Part shown: one piece after another, positions 25,656 to 33,168 of the stretch
Layout of the letters: the number at the start of each line of letters is the position of its first letter
Numbering within the stretch: the stretch's first letter is position 1
From: Microcaldota archaeon
Lineage (GTDB): Archaea > Micrarchaeota > Micrarchaeia > Anstonellales > JAGGVH01
Length of the DNA: 64,000 nucleotides
Assembly: GCA_020854835.1 (NCBI GenBank)
Contig: JAHKLX010000003.1
Span: 186,001 to 250,000 of the forward strand
Direction of reading: 5' to 3'
The notes under the pieces: generated by a model
Told to the model about the DNA's origin: nothing
What the model saw: only the letters and a program-made list of their open reading frames with translations
The model's database searches: none
Position numbers and translations under genes: made by a program

Positions 25656-26640
25656 TATTTTTTTTAAGTTCTTGAGAGGCTACTTCAGGTAAAACAGAAT
25701 TAAAAGCGCAGTTTGTCCCATATTCAAATCCTGCCCAATTTGATATTCTCGGATATATTTGTATATGTGTTTGTAGGTTCTCTCCTTTTTCAGAAGGAAA
25801 TAGCACTATATTATAACTGGGGAAATTCAGCATTTTATCAATTGCCCCAATAGCTTTGTGCGTTGCCATAGCAAAATCCTTAATTTCTTCTTTTGTCATT
25901 TTTTCAAAATCGATTGAAAGTTTTTTTGGAACAACCCACACTTCAAAATTAAACTTTGAAACATAAGGGCAAAACACAACAACATTTTTGTTTTTATAAA
26001 AAAACCTTTCTTTTTCCGAATCAAGCCATCTTTTCAACTGCTCTTCAGGATAGTTCTTAAAATATTCAACGTATTTATCATTTTCAGGGTATAAGATATC
26101 GCTTGAAACTAATTGCCAATGAGTATGTTCTAATGAAGCTCCCCCTAAAGGACCTTCATTTTTAAAAATCATAACACTTTTTACTTTTTTATCTGCCATG
26201 TGTGCAGCGTATCTTTCTTGAAAAATTTCAAATAACTTAACTGTTTGTTTTGGAGTTATTTCCGAAAAAGTTTTGAAATGTTCGGGGGTTTCGATAATGA
26301 CCTCATGCCTGCCGTATGCTTTTTCATATGCTGGGTGCACACCATAAAATTTATTAGGTATGACTCTTATTTGCCATTTTCCTCTTTCTTCATATCTGCA
26401 AATTTCTTTTGGAGTTTTTGATTCATTTCCTTGACAAAAAACACAGTCTGCAGGTTTTGTTGATTTAACTACTTTTGGTTGTGAAAACTGCTGTGGTCGT
26501 TTACTCCTATTAACTGTATATATAACACACCTATTAAAACAGTCAATTCTAAATTCATTCTCGGGCATTTTTTTATGTTCTGGGAAAATATAATCAGATA
26601 AAGGCTTCGATTTTATTTGTTTTTTCTTTTTCAACGCCAT
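25645..26640 (-). CDS. galT: Galactose-1-phosphate uridylyltransferase (HIT superfamily)
   Basis: 331 residues. It exchanges UMP between UDP-glucose and galactose-1-phosphate. Visible motifs are the zinc-ligand segment CVFCQGNE, RVIPNKFYGV, HEVIIETPEH and the active-site HIT-like motif LEHTHWQL (family form HPHxQ), then a second HIT-like half with ETHIQ replaced by LQTHIQIYPR. The start is uncertain: the ATG at 26640 overlaps the upstream HerA-like gene by 47 bases and follows GGGGTG very closely. Related nucleotidyl transferases such as ADP-glucose phosphorylase are an alternative. Confidence 0.85.
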   Translation of the reverse strand: MALKKKKQIKSKPLSDYIFPEHKKMPENEFRIDCFNRCVIYTVNRSKRPQQFSQPKVVKSTKPADCVFCQGNESKTPKEICRYEERGKWQIRVIPNKFYGVHPAYEKAYGRHEVIIETPEHFKTFSEITPKQTVKLFEIFQERYAAHMADKKVKSVMIFKNEGPLGGASLEHTHWQLVSSDILYPENDKYVEYFKNYPEEQLKRWLDSEKERFFYKNKNVVVFCPYVSKFNFEVWVVPKKLSIDFEKMTKEEIKDFAMATHKAIGAIDKMLNFPSYNIVLFPSEKGENLQTHIQIYPRISNWAGFEYGTNCAFNSVLPEVASQELKKNIKR

Positions 26641-28120
26641 CACCCCATTCTTTTAACATTTCATCCATTGTTTTATCTTCTTTCACAGTTCTTAATTTTC
26701 TTCTTCTAACTTTAAACAAAAGTGGTTTATTAACTGCCTCTCCTGTCAAAAAAACTTCGCCCACACACAAGCCAGGCAGATCTTTTGCGATTTGATTCGT
26801 AAAACCCTCAGAACTTTCTTGTATATGTTTTATATCATTCGGATTTGTCACCCTTAAGATTGCATGTGTATTGCACTGAGATAAGATTGTTGTGTCTAAT
26901 TGGACAGGCCTTTGGGAAATAACAGTTAAAGAAGCCCCAAATTTCCTCCCCTCTCTCGCAATTGTTTCAAGTACGTGTTTACTAATATTTTTATCTTTTG
27001 AAGATTGATTTGCAAAATTATGGGCTTCTTCCACAATCAAAACAAAAGGAGGTATCTTATTGTTTTTTCGTTTATTAAACATTAAATTCGCAAAATGTGA
27101 AACAATAATTTGTTTTATTGTATTGTTGTCAATTTCTTTTAAATTGATTATGGATAATTGGTTTGGTCTAACCAACTCATCAACAGTTATGCTATCCACC
27201 TTTCCAAAAATACCATAATGCTTCAAGTATGAAAGCCATTTGGTTAGGCTGTTTTTTGTGGCTGTTCTTGCATCGCTTTTTTCAACTCTTTCAATCACAT
27301 CATCAATGTCATAAGCACCCTTTACTTCTTTTTCTATTTTATACAACTCAGTCGTTATATCTCTCGTTTGTGTCCTTGATAAAGGAAGCCATTGAACAAG
27401 AGTGGAAGGACCCACATTTTTAAAACCGATTTTAACATCTGATATTATATTTATTTTTTTTTGTATTCCATCTGGAAGTTCTTCAAATAATGAAACATAT
27501 TCCCCATGAACATCTACCAGAACAATAGGCAGCATCAGGTTTTTTTTCATAAGTTCTTCTAAAATTACTGATACAAAATAAGACTTTCCTGCACCTGAAA
27601 TTGCCAAAATGGCCAAATGTTTTTTCAACAATTTATTGGAATCTATCTCTATCTCCATATCATGTGCTTCCAAGTCTCCCAACCACAATCCATTTTCTTT
27701 TAATCCCAATACTTTTGAAATAGATTTTGGATCTGCCAGTTCAACATTTTGACCGGGTTTTGGGGGCTGCGAAATCCTTTGAAGTCTCCCCCCCTCCAGT
27801 TCCCCGAAGATTTGACAGCTAGCAACCAAAAATTCTGATTGTTCAGTGGGGTAAATTTTTGAAAGAGGTTGTTCTTTTTCATAATAAGCCACGGAATCTG
27901 CAGATTGATAATAAGGATTGGAGGATTCAAGTTCATCTACAAACCCAATAATATTATTTATTTTAACATATGAATTTTTTTTAACTTCTTTTTTTACAAC
28001 AAACTTAAATCTATTCGTATTTGGAGAATCCTCTGTAGAAATAATAGTCCCTATCACAGAAAATATCTCTCCGTAAATATTTATAATCGTTGGTGTTAAT
28101 ATTATAATTTGGTGATTCAT
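26594..28120 (-). CDS. HerA-like bipolar ATPase (DUF87)
   Basis: 508 residues. An N-terminal barrel (IFSVIGTIISTEDS through about 130) precedes a FtsK/HerA-type ATPase with Walker A SGAGKSYF, DVHGEYV, Walker B VLIVEEAHNF and the arginine region TIAREGRKFGASL. HerA hexamers translocate DNA, usually with the nuclease NurA, which was not seen here. The ATG at 28118-28120 directly touches the start of the divergent gene. A GTG start at 28054 (after GGAGAG) is an alternative that would free a promoter region. Confidence 0.92.
   Translation of the reverse strand: MNHQIIILTPTIINIYGEIFSVIGTIISTEDSPNTNRFKFVVKKEVKKNSYVKINNIIGFVDELESSNPYYQSADSVAYYEKEQPLSKIYPTEQSEFLVASCQIFGELEGGRLQRISQPPKPGQNVELADPKSISKVLGLKENGLWLGDLEAHDMEIEIDSNKLLKKHLAILAISGAGKSYFVSVILEELMKKNLMLPIVLVDVHGEYVSLFEELPDGIQKKINIISDVKIGFKNVGPSTLVQWLPLSRTQTRDITTELYKIEKEVKGAYDIDDVIERVEKSDARTATKNSLTKWLSYLKHYGIFGKVDSITVDELVRPNQLSIINLKEIDNNTIKQIIVSHFANLMFNKRKNNKIPPFVLIVEEAHNFANQSSKDKNISKHVLETIAREGRKFGASLTVISQRPVQLDTTILSQCNTHAILRVTNPNDIKHIQESSEGFTNQIAKDLPGLCVGEVFLTGEAVNKPLLFKVRRRKLRTVKEDKTMDEMLKEWGDGVEKEKTNKIEAFI
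28078..28087 (+). promoter_or_regulatory. TATA-like element for the gene at 28121
   Basis: TATTTATAAT lies within the start of the HerA-like gene. It predicts transcription from about 28109, just before the GGTGA site at 28111-28115. Confidence 0.45.
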
Positions 28121-28639
28121 ATGGAACTTAGTATAGAAAATTTAAAGAAAAACTGGATTTTGGTTTTAGTTGGGGTGTTTGTATTACTTGCCTTGCTGTC
28201 CGTGGCTGTTTTTGTCGGGCTCCCTATCTTTATAGCTCTTTTAATGAACACACAAGCCCCTGAAATGTGCGACCCCAGCTCACAAGGTTTTATTTGCAAT
28301 GATCCTATACCCGTTATTAATGGAAATAAGCTGGAGGGGAGAATTGGCAATGGAATGCAACAACCAGTAATGGTTTATCAAATCGGGTGCACAGATGATC
28401 TTTCTGCAGACCCAATGGTGTCATGCAATGGGGAATCTACTACACTTTCGGATTCTGAATACGGCACATTTGAAAGCCTGAGCAATTCCGAAGTTGTTTG
28501 CCCGAACTCTGATAACACCCCCATTGGCGGGAATTACAAGGGCAAGATGGTCATGGCCTACAAATTCCCTGAAGATGAGATTATAGCTGTTAATTGCCGC
28601 TACATGCATGCTACAATAAATATAAAGAAAGTGAGCTAG
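28121..28639 (+). CDS. Pilin-like paralogue without class III signal peptide
   Basis: 172 residues. One N-terminal membrane helix (WILVLVGVFVLLALLSVAVFVGL) anchors an ectodomain that is clearly homologous to the next gene's pilin: both share QAP/TPR-x-CD-x6-GFIC-D-P, a GRxGNG segment, CTDD, VCPN/TCPN-D, GG-Y-GK and NCRY/DCRY near the end. Six Cys are conserved. Unlike the neighbour, it lacks the class III peptidase motif Q-x-x-x-E. It is richer in GGC, AAG and TTC codons than surrounding genes. GGTGA precedes the ATG. Confidence 0.85.
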   Translation: MELSIENLKKNWILVLVGVFVLLALLSVAVFVGLPIFIALLMNTQAPEMCDPSSQGFICNDPIPVINGNKLEGRIGNGMQQPVMVYQIGCTDDLSADPMVSCNGESTTLSDSEYGTFESLSNSEVVCPNSDNTPIGGNYKGKMVMAYKFPEDEIIAVNCRYMHATINIKKVS

Positions 28640-28704
28640 TCTCCGGTTTCTTTTCCTTTTTTCTTGCCGCCCCGACAGGCTGTGCGCCCTCCGTCGTAGC
28701 AACC

Positions 28705-28712
28705 TTTATAAA
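28705..28712 (+). promoter_or_regulatory. TATA box for the class III pilin gene
   Basis: TTTATAAA at 28705-28712 predicts a start near 28735 and a leader holding AGGTGAT before the GTG at 28761. A second TTATAAAT at 28724-28731 is less well placed. Confidence 0.45.
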
Positions 28713-28760
28713 CTTTATCTAGGTTATAAATTCAAACGTAATGATTATGAGGTGATAAAT

Positions 28761-29270
28761 GTGGCAAGAAAAGGTCAGGCAGCCATGGAATATTTAATGA
28801 CATACGGTTGGGCTTTGTTAATTATAATCGTGGTCATGGCAATATTCATTGGCTTGATATTAAATATTCAAACGCCAAGAGCGTGTGATTTCAGTACGGC
28901 AGGTTTTATTTGCCATGATCCAATGCCTGCAATAATGGGTTCTGATTTAAAAGGCAGACTTGGGAATGGCCCTCATCAGCAAGTAACAATACATGCTATT
29001 GCATGCACAGATGATAGAGGTTCGGATTCAAGTATATTAGGTGTAGATCCTTGTAGTGCAGCACCGTTAATAACTATGTCCCAAGGACAATACAAATCTT
29101 TTGATGAAATTTCCGGCGGCAGCTTAACGTGTCCAAATGCGGATACTGTGACTGTGGGTGGAACCTACACAGGAAAAGTTTGGATTGCATACACTTTGCA
29201 GGGCGATGACCAAGTAGGTATCGATTGCAGGTATGCAAATGCAGTAATAGCTGTTGAAAAGAGTGGTTAA
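28761..29270 (+). CDS. Type IV pilin-like protein with class III signal peptide
   Basis: 169 residues. The N-terminus reads ARKGQAAMEYLMTYGWALLII: a short basic leader, then the Q-A-A-M-E-Y motif cut by the archaeal class III (prepilin-like) peptidase, followed by a hydrophobic assembly helix. The ectodomain has six Cys and matches the preceding gene. It probably forms a major or minor subunit of a surface filament. The GTG start at 28761 is set by GGTGA at 28751-28755. A T-rich terminator follows. Confidence 0.9.
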   Translation: MARKGQAAMEYLMTYGWALLIIIVVMAIFIGLILNIQTPRACDFSTAGFICHDPMPAIMGSDLKGRLGNGPHQQVTIHAIACTDDRGSDSSILGVDPCSAAPLITMSQGQYKSFDEISGGSLTCPNADTVTVGGTYTGKVWIAYTLQGDDQVGIDCRYANAVIAVEKSG

Positions 29271-29274
29271 TTCT

Positions 29275-29312
29275 CTCTTTTTTTTATTTTTTTATATTTT
29301 TTAATTATCAAG
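29275..29312 (+). terminator. T-rich terminator after the pilin gene
   Basis: Four T-runs (CTCTTTTTTTT, TTTTTTT, TTTTTT) directly follow the stop in one of the two convergent gaps of the window, the usual form of an archaeal intrinsic terminator. A clean terminator fits a highly expressed surface subunit. Confidence 0.6.
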
Positions 29313-29344
29313 TGATTGATTTTAATATTTTTTTGAATAATTTA

Positions 29345-29836
29345 TCAATATTCATGACCTGGAAAGAGTTTTTCTATTTTTAATTTTTTAAGAAGACTTA
29401 GACTTTGTTTCATTTGGATTGGGTTTCCTCCCAAATCTGTTCTGCCGACTCCTCCACCATTAAAAATTGTGTCCCCGGAAAATAAGACTTTCTTGTTTTT
29501 ATCATACAAGCAGATGCTTCCAGGAGTATGGCCTGGAGTGTGCAAAATATCCAAATTCCAGTTCCCCCATTTTATGTTTTCGAAATCCAATTTCTTAATT
29601 TTTTTTGGGATAAAAGAATACTCGTTTTTTTTGAAATCATTTGGATGAAGATAAACGTTTTCCCAGTTATCTTTCACTCCTTTTGTATGGTCAGAGTGGT
29701 TATGTGTTAAAATGGCCAAAGCAGGCTCAAAATCAAACTTTACAGACCCGTCTCCCGTGTCTATTAACAGAATGCCCTTTTCGCTTTCCAATGCGTAGCA
29801 AACTGATGAATATGGGCCTCCTTTAAGAATTTTCAT
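29345..29836 (-). CDS. Metallo-beta-lactamase-fold hydrolase (glyoxalase II-like)
   Basis: 163 residues. Metal ligands are in LTHNHSDHTKG (HxHxDH), HTPGHTPGS and GDTIF, plus FPGHEY at the C-terminus. This is the compact MBL fold of glyoxalase II-like thioester hydrolases. The protein is at the small end of the family because the helical C-terminal substrate domain of true glyoxalase II is missing. The substrate is unknown. The start at 29836 is leaderless and shares an AT-box with the divergent gene. Confidence 0.9.
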   Translation of the reverse strand: MKILKGGPYSSVCYALESEKGILLIDTGDGSVKFDFEPALAILTHNHSDHTKGVKDNWENVYLHPNDFKKNEYSFIPKKIKKLDFENIKWGNWNLDILHTPGHTPGSICLYDKNKKVLFSGDTIFNGGGVGRTDLGGNPIQMKQSLSLLKKLKIEKLFPGHEY

Positions 29837-29855
29837 AGTTTTCTTTTACCCCATA

Positions 29856-29867
29856 AGTTATTAAACT
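29856..29867. promoter_or_regulatory. Near-palindromic AT-box between the MBL gene and the GIDE-LemA gene
   Basis: AGTTATTAAACT is nearly self-complementary and centred at 29861.5. That is 25.5 bases from the minus start (29836) and 26.5 from the plus start (29888). It is the only TATA-like sequence between the two genes. Confidence 0.55.
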
Positions 29868-29887
29868 TTATTTGAACCATATATCTA

Positions 29888-31207
29888 ATGAGTGGCGAAA
29901 CTGAACAAAACAATAGCCCAATTCTTTTTGTTTTCTTAATGGCAATCGCTTTGTGGCTGTATCTAAAATCACTTAGATTATACCAACTCTCAGATAAAAT
30001 TAAATACACGCCAACAACCAAAGTAATAGCTGCGACCCCAGGGGTGGTAGAAATCTCGGGTAAGGCAGAATCTGCTGGATTGACAGTATCCCCCATCTCC
30101 CACAAAAAATGTGCGTATTATTTTCTTTTAGTTGAAAGATATATCCGAGCAGGCAAATCTTCGCGTTGGGCGTTTACCCTTTCAGAGTACGCAGATTGTT
30201 TTTACGTAAATGATAGAACTGGCAGGATTTTGGTGTTTCCGTTGCCGGGTAACACAAGGCTTCTTCCAGAATTTGTCGGGATATCAAAAGATCTTGACAA
30301 ATCGTTTCAGAGGGTCAGTTTTTCAAATATTTTCTTTTCTGAAGAAAAGAAAAAATTTCCAAAACATATAGATAAATTTATTGACCAAAATCCAGTTCTT
30401 CGTAATTATGCAAACAAAGGGTATAAGTTACGTTTTACTGAATATGTAATTGATATAAATCAGGATGTTTATGTTATCGGTAAAGCAATAGAAAACCCTG
30501 ATAACGATGCCAGACTAATGATTACAAACAACAAAAAAGATACTTTTTATTTAGCTGAATCAAATGAGAAAAAAGTTTTGAGCCATGTTACTTCATCAAC
30601 TACTTTTGGGGTATTTTGTGGGGTATTTGGAGTTCCTTTTTTTGTATTTTTAGTTTTACATGGTCTAAAAATCAACCCACTAATTTCAATACTGCTTGCA
30701 ATGTTTATATATTTCATTTTTATAGGTTGGCTTTCTTGGGTTAGGTCAATTGCACTTTACAATGGTATTGTACTTTTAAGAAGAAATGTTGATCGCGCAA
30801 GAGCCAATATTGATGTTTTATTGGAAAAACGTTCAGTTCTTATCCCAAATCTTGTAAAAGTTGTTAAAAAATCAACCAAATACGAAAGTTCTCTTTTAAC
30901 AGAAATAACAAAATTGAGAACTTTTATAAGCTCAGATGATTTTATTCATAAACTTGAATCTGAATCATCCAAAAACAAAGTTAAAACTTTACTGGCTGTT
31001 TTGGAAAAATATCCAGAACTAAAAGCCAATAAAAACTACTTATTGCTGCAGGAACAATTGGATAGAATTGAAACGGAAATAGCTGAAAGTCGTTCTTTTT
31101 ACAATGACAGTGTTACCATTTATAACACTTGGATTAAGAAATTCCCATTTCTTTTCATTGCCCGTTTTATTGGTTTCAAACCCATAAAGTATATTAAAAT
31201 TCAGTGA
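29888..31207 (+). CDS. GIDE-like domain fused to LemA domain, membrane protein
   Basis: 439 residues. After an N-terminal helix (ILFVFLMAIALWLYL), residues about 40-215 resemble the GIDE/MUL1 membrane-ligase domain (TPGVVEISGKAES, HKKCAYYFLLVERY, ADCFYVNDRTGRILV), without a RING finger. Two membrane helices lie at about 245-290. The C-terminal 150 residues are LemA-like: LYNGIVLLRRNVDRARANIDVLLEKRSVLIPNLV. Archaeal LemA proteins usually stand alone. The role is unknown; an envelope function is likely. The 3' end overlaps the EndoQ gene by 14 bases. Confidence 0.8.
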   Translation: MSGETEQNNSPILFVFLMAIALWLYLKSLRLYQLSDKIKYTPTTKVIAATPGVVEISGKAESAGLTVSPISHKKCAYYFLLVERYIRAGKSSRWAFTLSEYADCFYVNDRTGRILVFPLPGNTRLLPEFVGISKDLDKSFQRVSFSNIFFSEEKKKFPKHIDKFIDQNPVLRNYANKGYKLRFTEYVIDINQDVYVIGKAIENPDNDARLMITNNKKDTFYLAESNEKKVLSHVTSSTTFGVFCGVFGVPFFVFLVLHGLKINPLISILLAMFIYFIFIGWLSWVRSIALYNGIVLLRRNVDRARANIDVLLEKRSVLIPNLVKVVKKSTKYESSLLTEITKLRTFISSDDFIHKLESESSKNKVKTLLAVLEKYPELKANKNYLLLQEQLDRIETEIAESRSFYNDSVTIYNTWIKKFPFLFIARFIGFKPIKYIKIQ

Positions 31208-32438
31208 GTGTTTTCTGCGGGTGTTTTATTTTTTCTTCTTTTAAAACATTTTCAACATCCACCTTAACAACCCCATAAACTCCATCATAACCAGGCTTAA
31301 CTGAAACATCTCCTTTCCGCACTTTCAAAACTGCAGCCCCGATCAAAGGAGGCATTTTGCTTATGTCTTTTGTATGCAATGCACCCCATTCAGTTTCATA
31401 GTTTCTCACGATTCTCATATATTCTTCTGCCACTTTTTTTGATGTTGCTGGACTGTTCAAAACCTTTGCAATTATTTCTTTTAAGGGAATCAAATGCTCT
31501 GTTTTTTGAGCATCTTTTGGAACAAATCCTTCAGGCCTATCGGCCAGTTCTTCAACCCTATGCTCAACACCTAATGTCAATGGTTTTTTGCAAACAGGAC
31601 AGATATTTTTCATTTTCTTACTTTCACTAGGCGATAAAGAAACATTACAATTTCTATGGCCATCCCAATGATATTTTCCTTCTTGGGGATAAAATTCAAC
31701 TGTGCCAACTTTTTTATTTATTATACCTGATAACATTTTTTCGTAGCCAAATTTTTCCAATTCCCCCTCAAAAACCGTCAATTCTCTCCCCAAGTTTTCA
31801 GGAGAATGTGCATCGCTACAGGAAATAAAAGTGTATTTATCCAACGCACTCAATCTCCAATTCATTTCCAAATCACTAGACAAACCTGTTTCCAAAGCAT
31901 GGATTTTATGAACTTGCTCCTGATATGCTTCTTCAAGCGAATCGAACCCTGATTTTGACCCAAACACCCCAAACCAAGGTGTCCAGATATGAGCAGGTAT
32001 AACTTCAACATTTTTTGAAAAATATGTAACAATTTCCACTAGTTCTGGTGAAGGCAACCCTAAAATTGGTCTGCCATCGTAAGAAATGTTAAATCTTTTT
32101 CCTAAAGCATCATTAATTTGTTCAACTACTTCCAAATCCGGAGCAATAATAACATTATGCACTTTTCTTGTTTTGTTATCTTGTTTATATATTGTAGAAA
32201 GTTCACTTGTTAAAACATACTTAATTCCATTATAATCATATATAGCTCCTTTATTGTCTTTTTCCCAAGGGTTTAGTTTTTGTTTCAATTCACTGAACCA
32301 TTTTGGGTGAGTAAAATCAGTTGTTCCTAAAAGATGAATTCCTTTATATTTTGCCCACTTTGATAAAATTTCGATTTCATTTCTAGGTGAAGTTGCTCTA
32401 GAATACTTTGAATGAAAATGCAAATCACCAAGAATCAT
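31194..32438 (-). CDS. Endonuclease Q-like PHP-domain DNA repair enzyme
   Basis: 414 residues. The PHP metal site is visible as GDLHFHSKYSRATS at the N-terminus, then SCSDAHSPENLGRE. A zinc-finger-like segment, CPVCKKPLTLGVEHRVEELADRPEG, with an earlier Cys follows. This architecture matches archaeal EndoQ, which nicks 5' of deaminated bases (hypoxanthine, uracil, xanthine) and AP sites. The match is by motif and order, from memory of the family. Its start overlaps the stop of the upstream PH-domain gene by four bases (ATGA), so both are one operon. Confidence 0.88.
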   Translation of the reverse strand: MILGDLHFHSKYSRATSPRNEIEILSKWAKYKGIHLLGTTDFTHPKWFSELKQKLNPWEKDNKGAIYDYNGIKYVLTSELSTIYKQDNKTRKVHNVIIAPDLEVVEQINDALGKRFNISYDGRPILGLPSPELVEIVTYFSKNVEVIPAHIWTPWFGVFGSKSGFDSLEEAYQEQVHKIHALETGLSSDLEMNWRLSALDKYTFISCSDAHSPENLGRELTVFEGELEKFGYEKMLSGIINKKVGTVEFYPQEGKYHWDGHRNCNVSLSPSESKKMKNICPVCKKPLTLGVEHRVEELADRPEGFVPKDAQKTEHLIPLKEIIAKVLNSPATSKKVAEEYMRIVRNYETEWGALHTKDISKMPPLIGAAVLKVRKGDVSVKPGYDGVYGVVKVDVENVLKEEKIKHPQKTLTEF

Positions 32439-33097
32439 TTTTTTCTACCTTTTTTTCTTACAACAACTTTAGGTCCTGTTATACATTCATCTAATTTGTC
32501 TCTGTCTTTTCTATATTCTTCAAAAAACCTATTTAGTTCAATTTTCATTTGATATATCTGTTCACTCAACATTATTACAACCTTCCCAATTTCCGTTAAT
32601 TCATCAATTTTTTCATCCTCTTCTTCTTTCAGTTCTTTGTTTTTATATTGGAGAATCTGTTCTTCAAGTTTTGAGGAAGAATCTATGCCAGGGATTGAAA
32701 AATTTGTGGCAACATTCCCCCCTGCTGTTTCAACTGTTATAGTACAGGTTCCACAAACAATATCTAAAAAATCTTTTTCTTTTTTAATATCTTGAACGTT
32801 TATGTAGGGAATAGTAATTTTATGTTTATGAATTACTCCTTTGGAAACAAGAAAATATTTATCTGTGATTTCATAACTATAACCCGTGTATCTTATTACA
32901 ACTGCAGCAACAATACTCACAATACTTATTACATACAACCAAAAAACTGGGGCAATCATGTCTTGATTTATAATGGTCAAACTTCCTGTGCTGCCTGCGT
33001 AATATATTGCACTAATCAAAACACTGAAGAAAGCGGTCGCAAATATAAAAGGGAGAATTCCCCATTTTACTAATATTTTTGGAGAAAGTTTTTTCAT
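32435..33097 (-). CDS. Membrane protein with bPH2 (DUF304) domain
   Basis: 220 residues. Two membrane helices (about 13-32 and 47-66) are followed by YSYEITDKYFLVSKGVIHKHKITIPYINVQDIKKEKDFLDIVCGTCTITVETAGG, a PH-like domain like the one at 7208-7930, and a charged coiled-coil tail ending in VVVRKKGRKK. It is co-transcribed with EndoQ. The TATA palindrome at 33121-33128 is 27.5 bases from its start, so it is probably leaderless. Confidence 0.8.
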   Translation of the reverse strand: MKKLSPKILVKWGILPFIFATAFFSVLISAIYYAGSTGSLTIINQDMIAPVFWLYVISIVSIVAAVVIRYTGYSYEITDKYFLVSKGVIHKHKITIPYINVQDIKKEKDFLDIVCGTCTITVETAGGNVATNFSIPGIDSSSKLEEQILQYKNKELKEEEDEKIDELTEIGKVVIMLSEQIYQMKIELNRFFEEYRKDRDKLDECITGPKVVVRKKGRKK

Positions 33098-33120
33098 ATT
33101 AATTATAACATTGCGATATT

Positions 33121-33128
33121 TTTATAAA
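33121..33128. promoter_or_regulatory. Palindromic TATA box between the PH gene and the 1464-aa gene
   Basis: TTTATAAA is centred at 33124.5, 27.5 bases from the minus-strand start at 33097 (leaderless). On the plus strand it would give a leader of about 19 bases carrying GAGGGCGAT before the ATG at 33169. It probably serves both directions. Confidence 0.5.
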
Positions 33129-33168
33129 TAAACCTTACTTACTAAAAAGCATACAAGAGGGCGATTAT

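Noticed and set aside
26594-28120. HerA-NurA DNA-end processing or HerA-type defence system
   Set aside because: No NurA, Sir2, Mre11 or Rad50 partner is adjacent; neighbours are GalT and a pilin-like gene.
28421-28702. Arg-rich 93-residue minus-strand frame over the GC-rich spacer
   Set aside because: It lies antisense to the pilin-like gene, has low-complexity basic start, and disappears into the homologous plus-strand frame.
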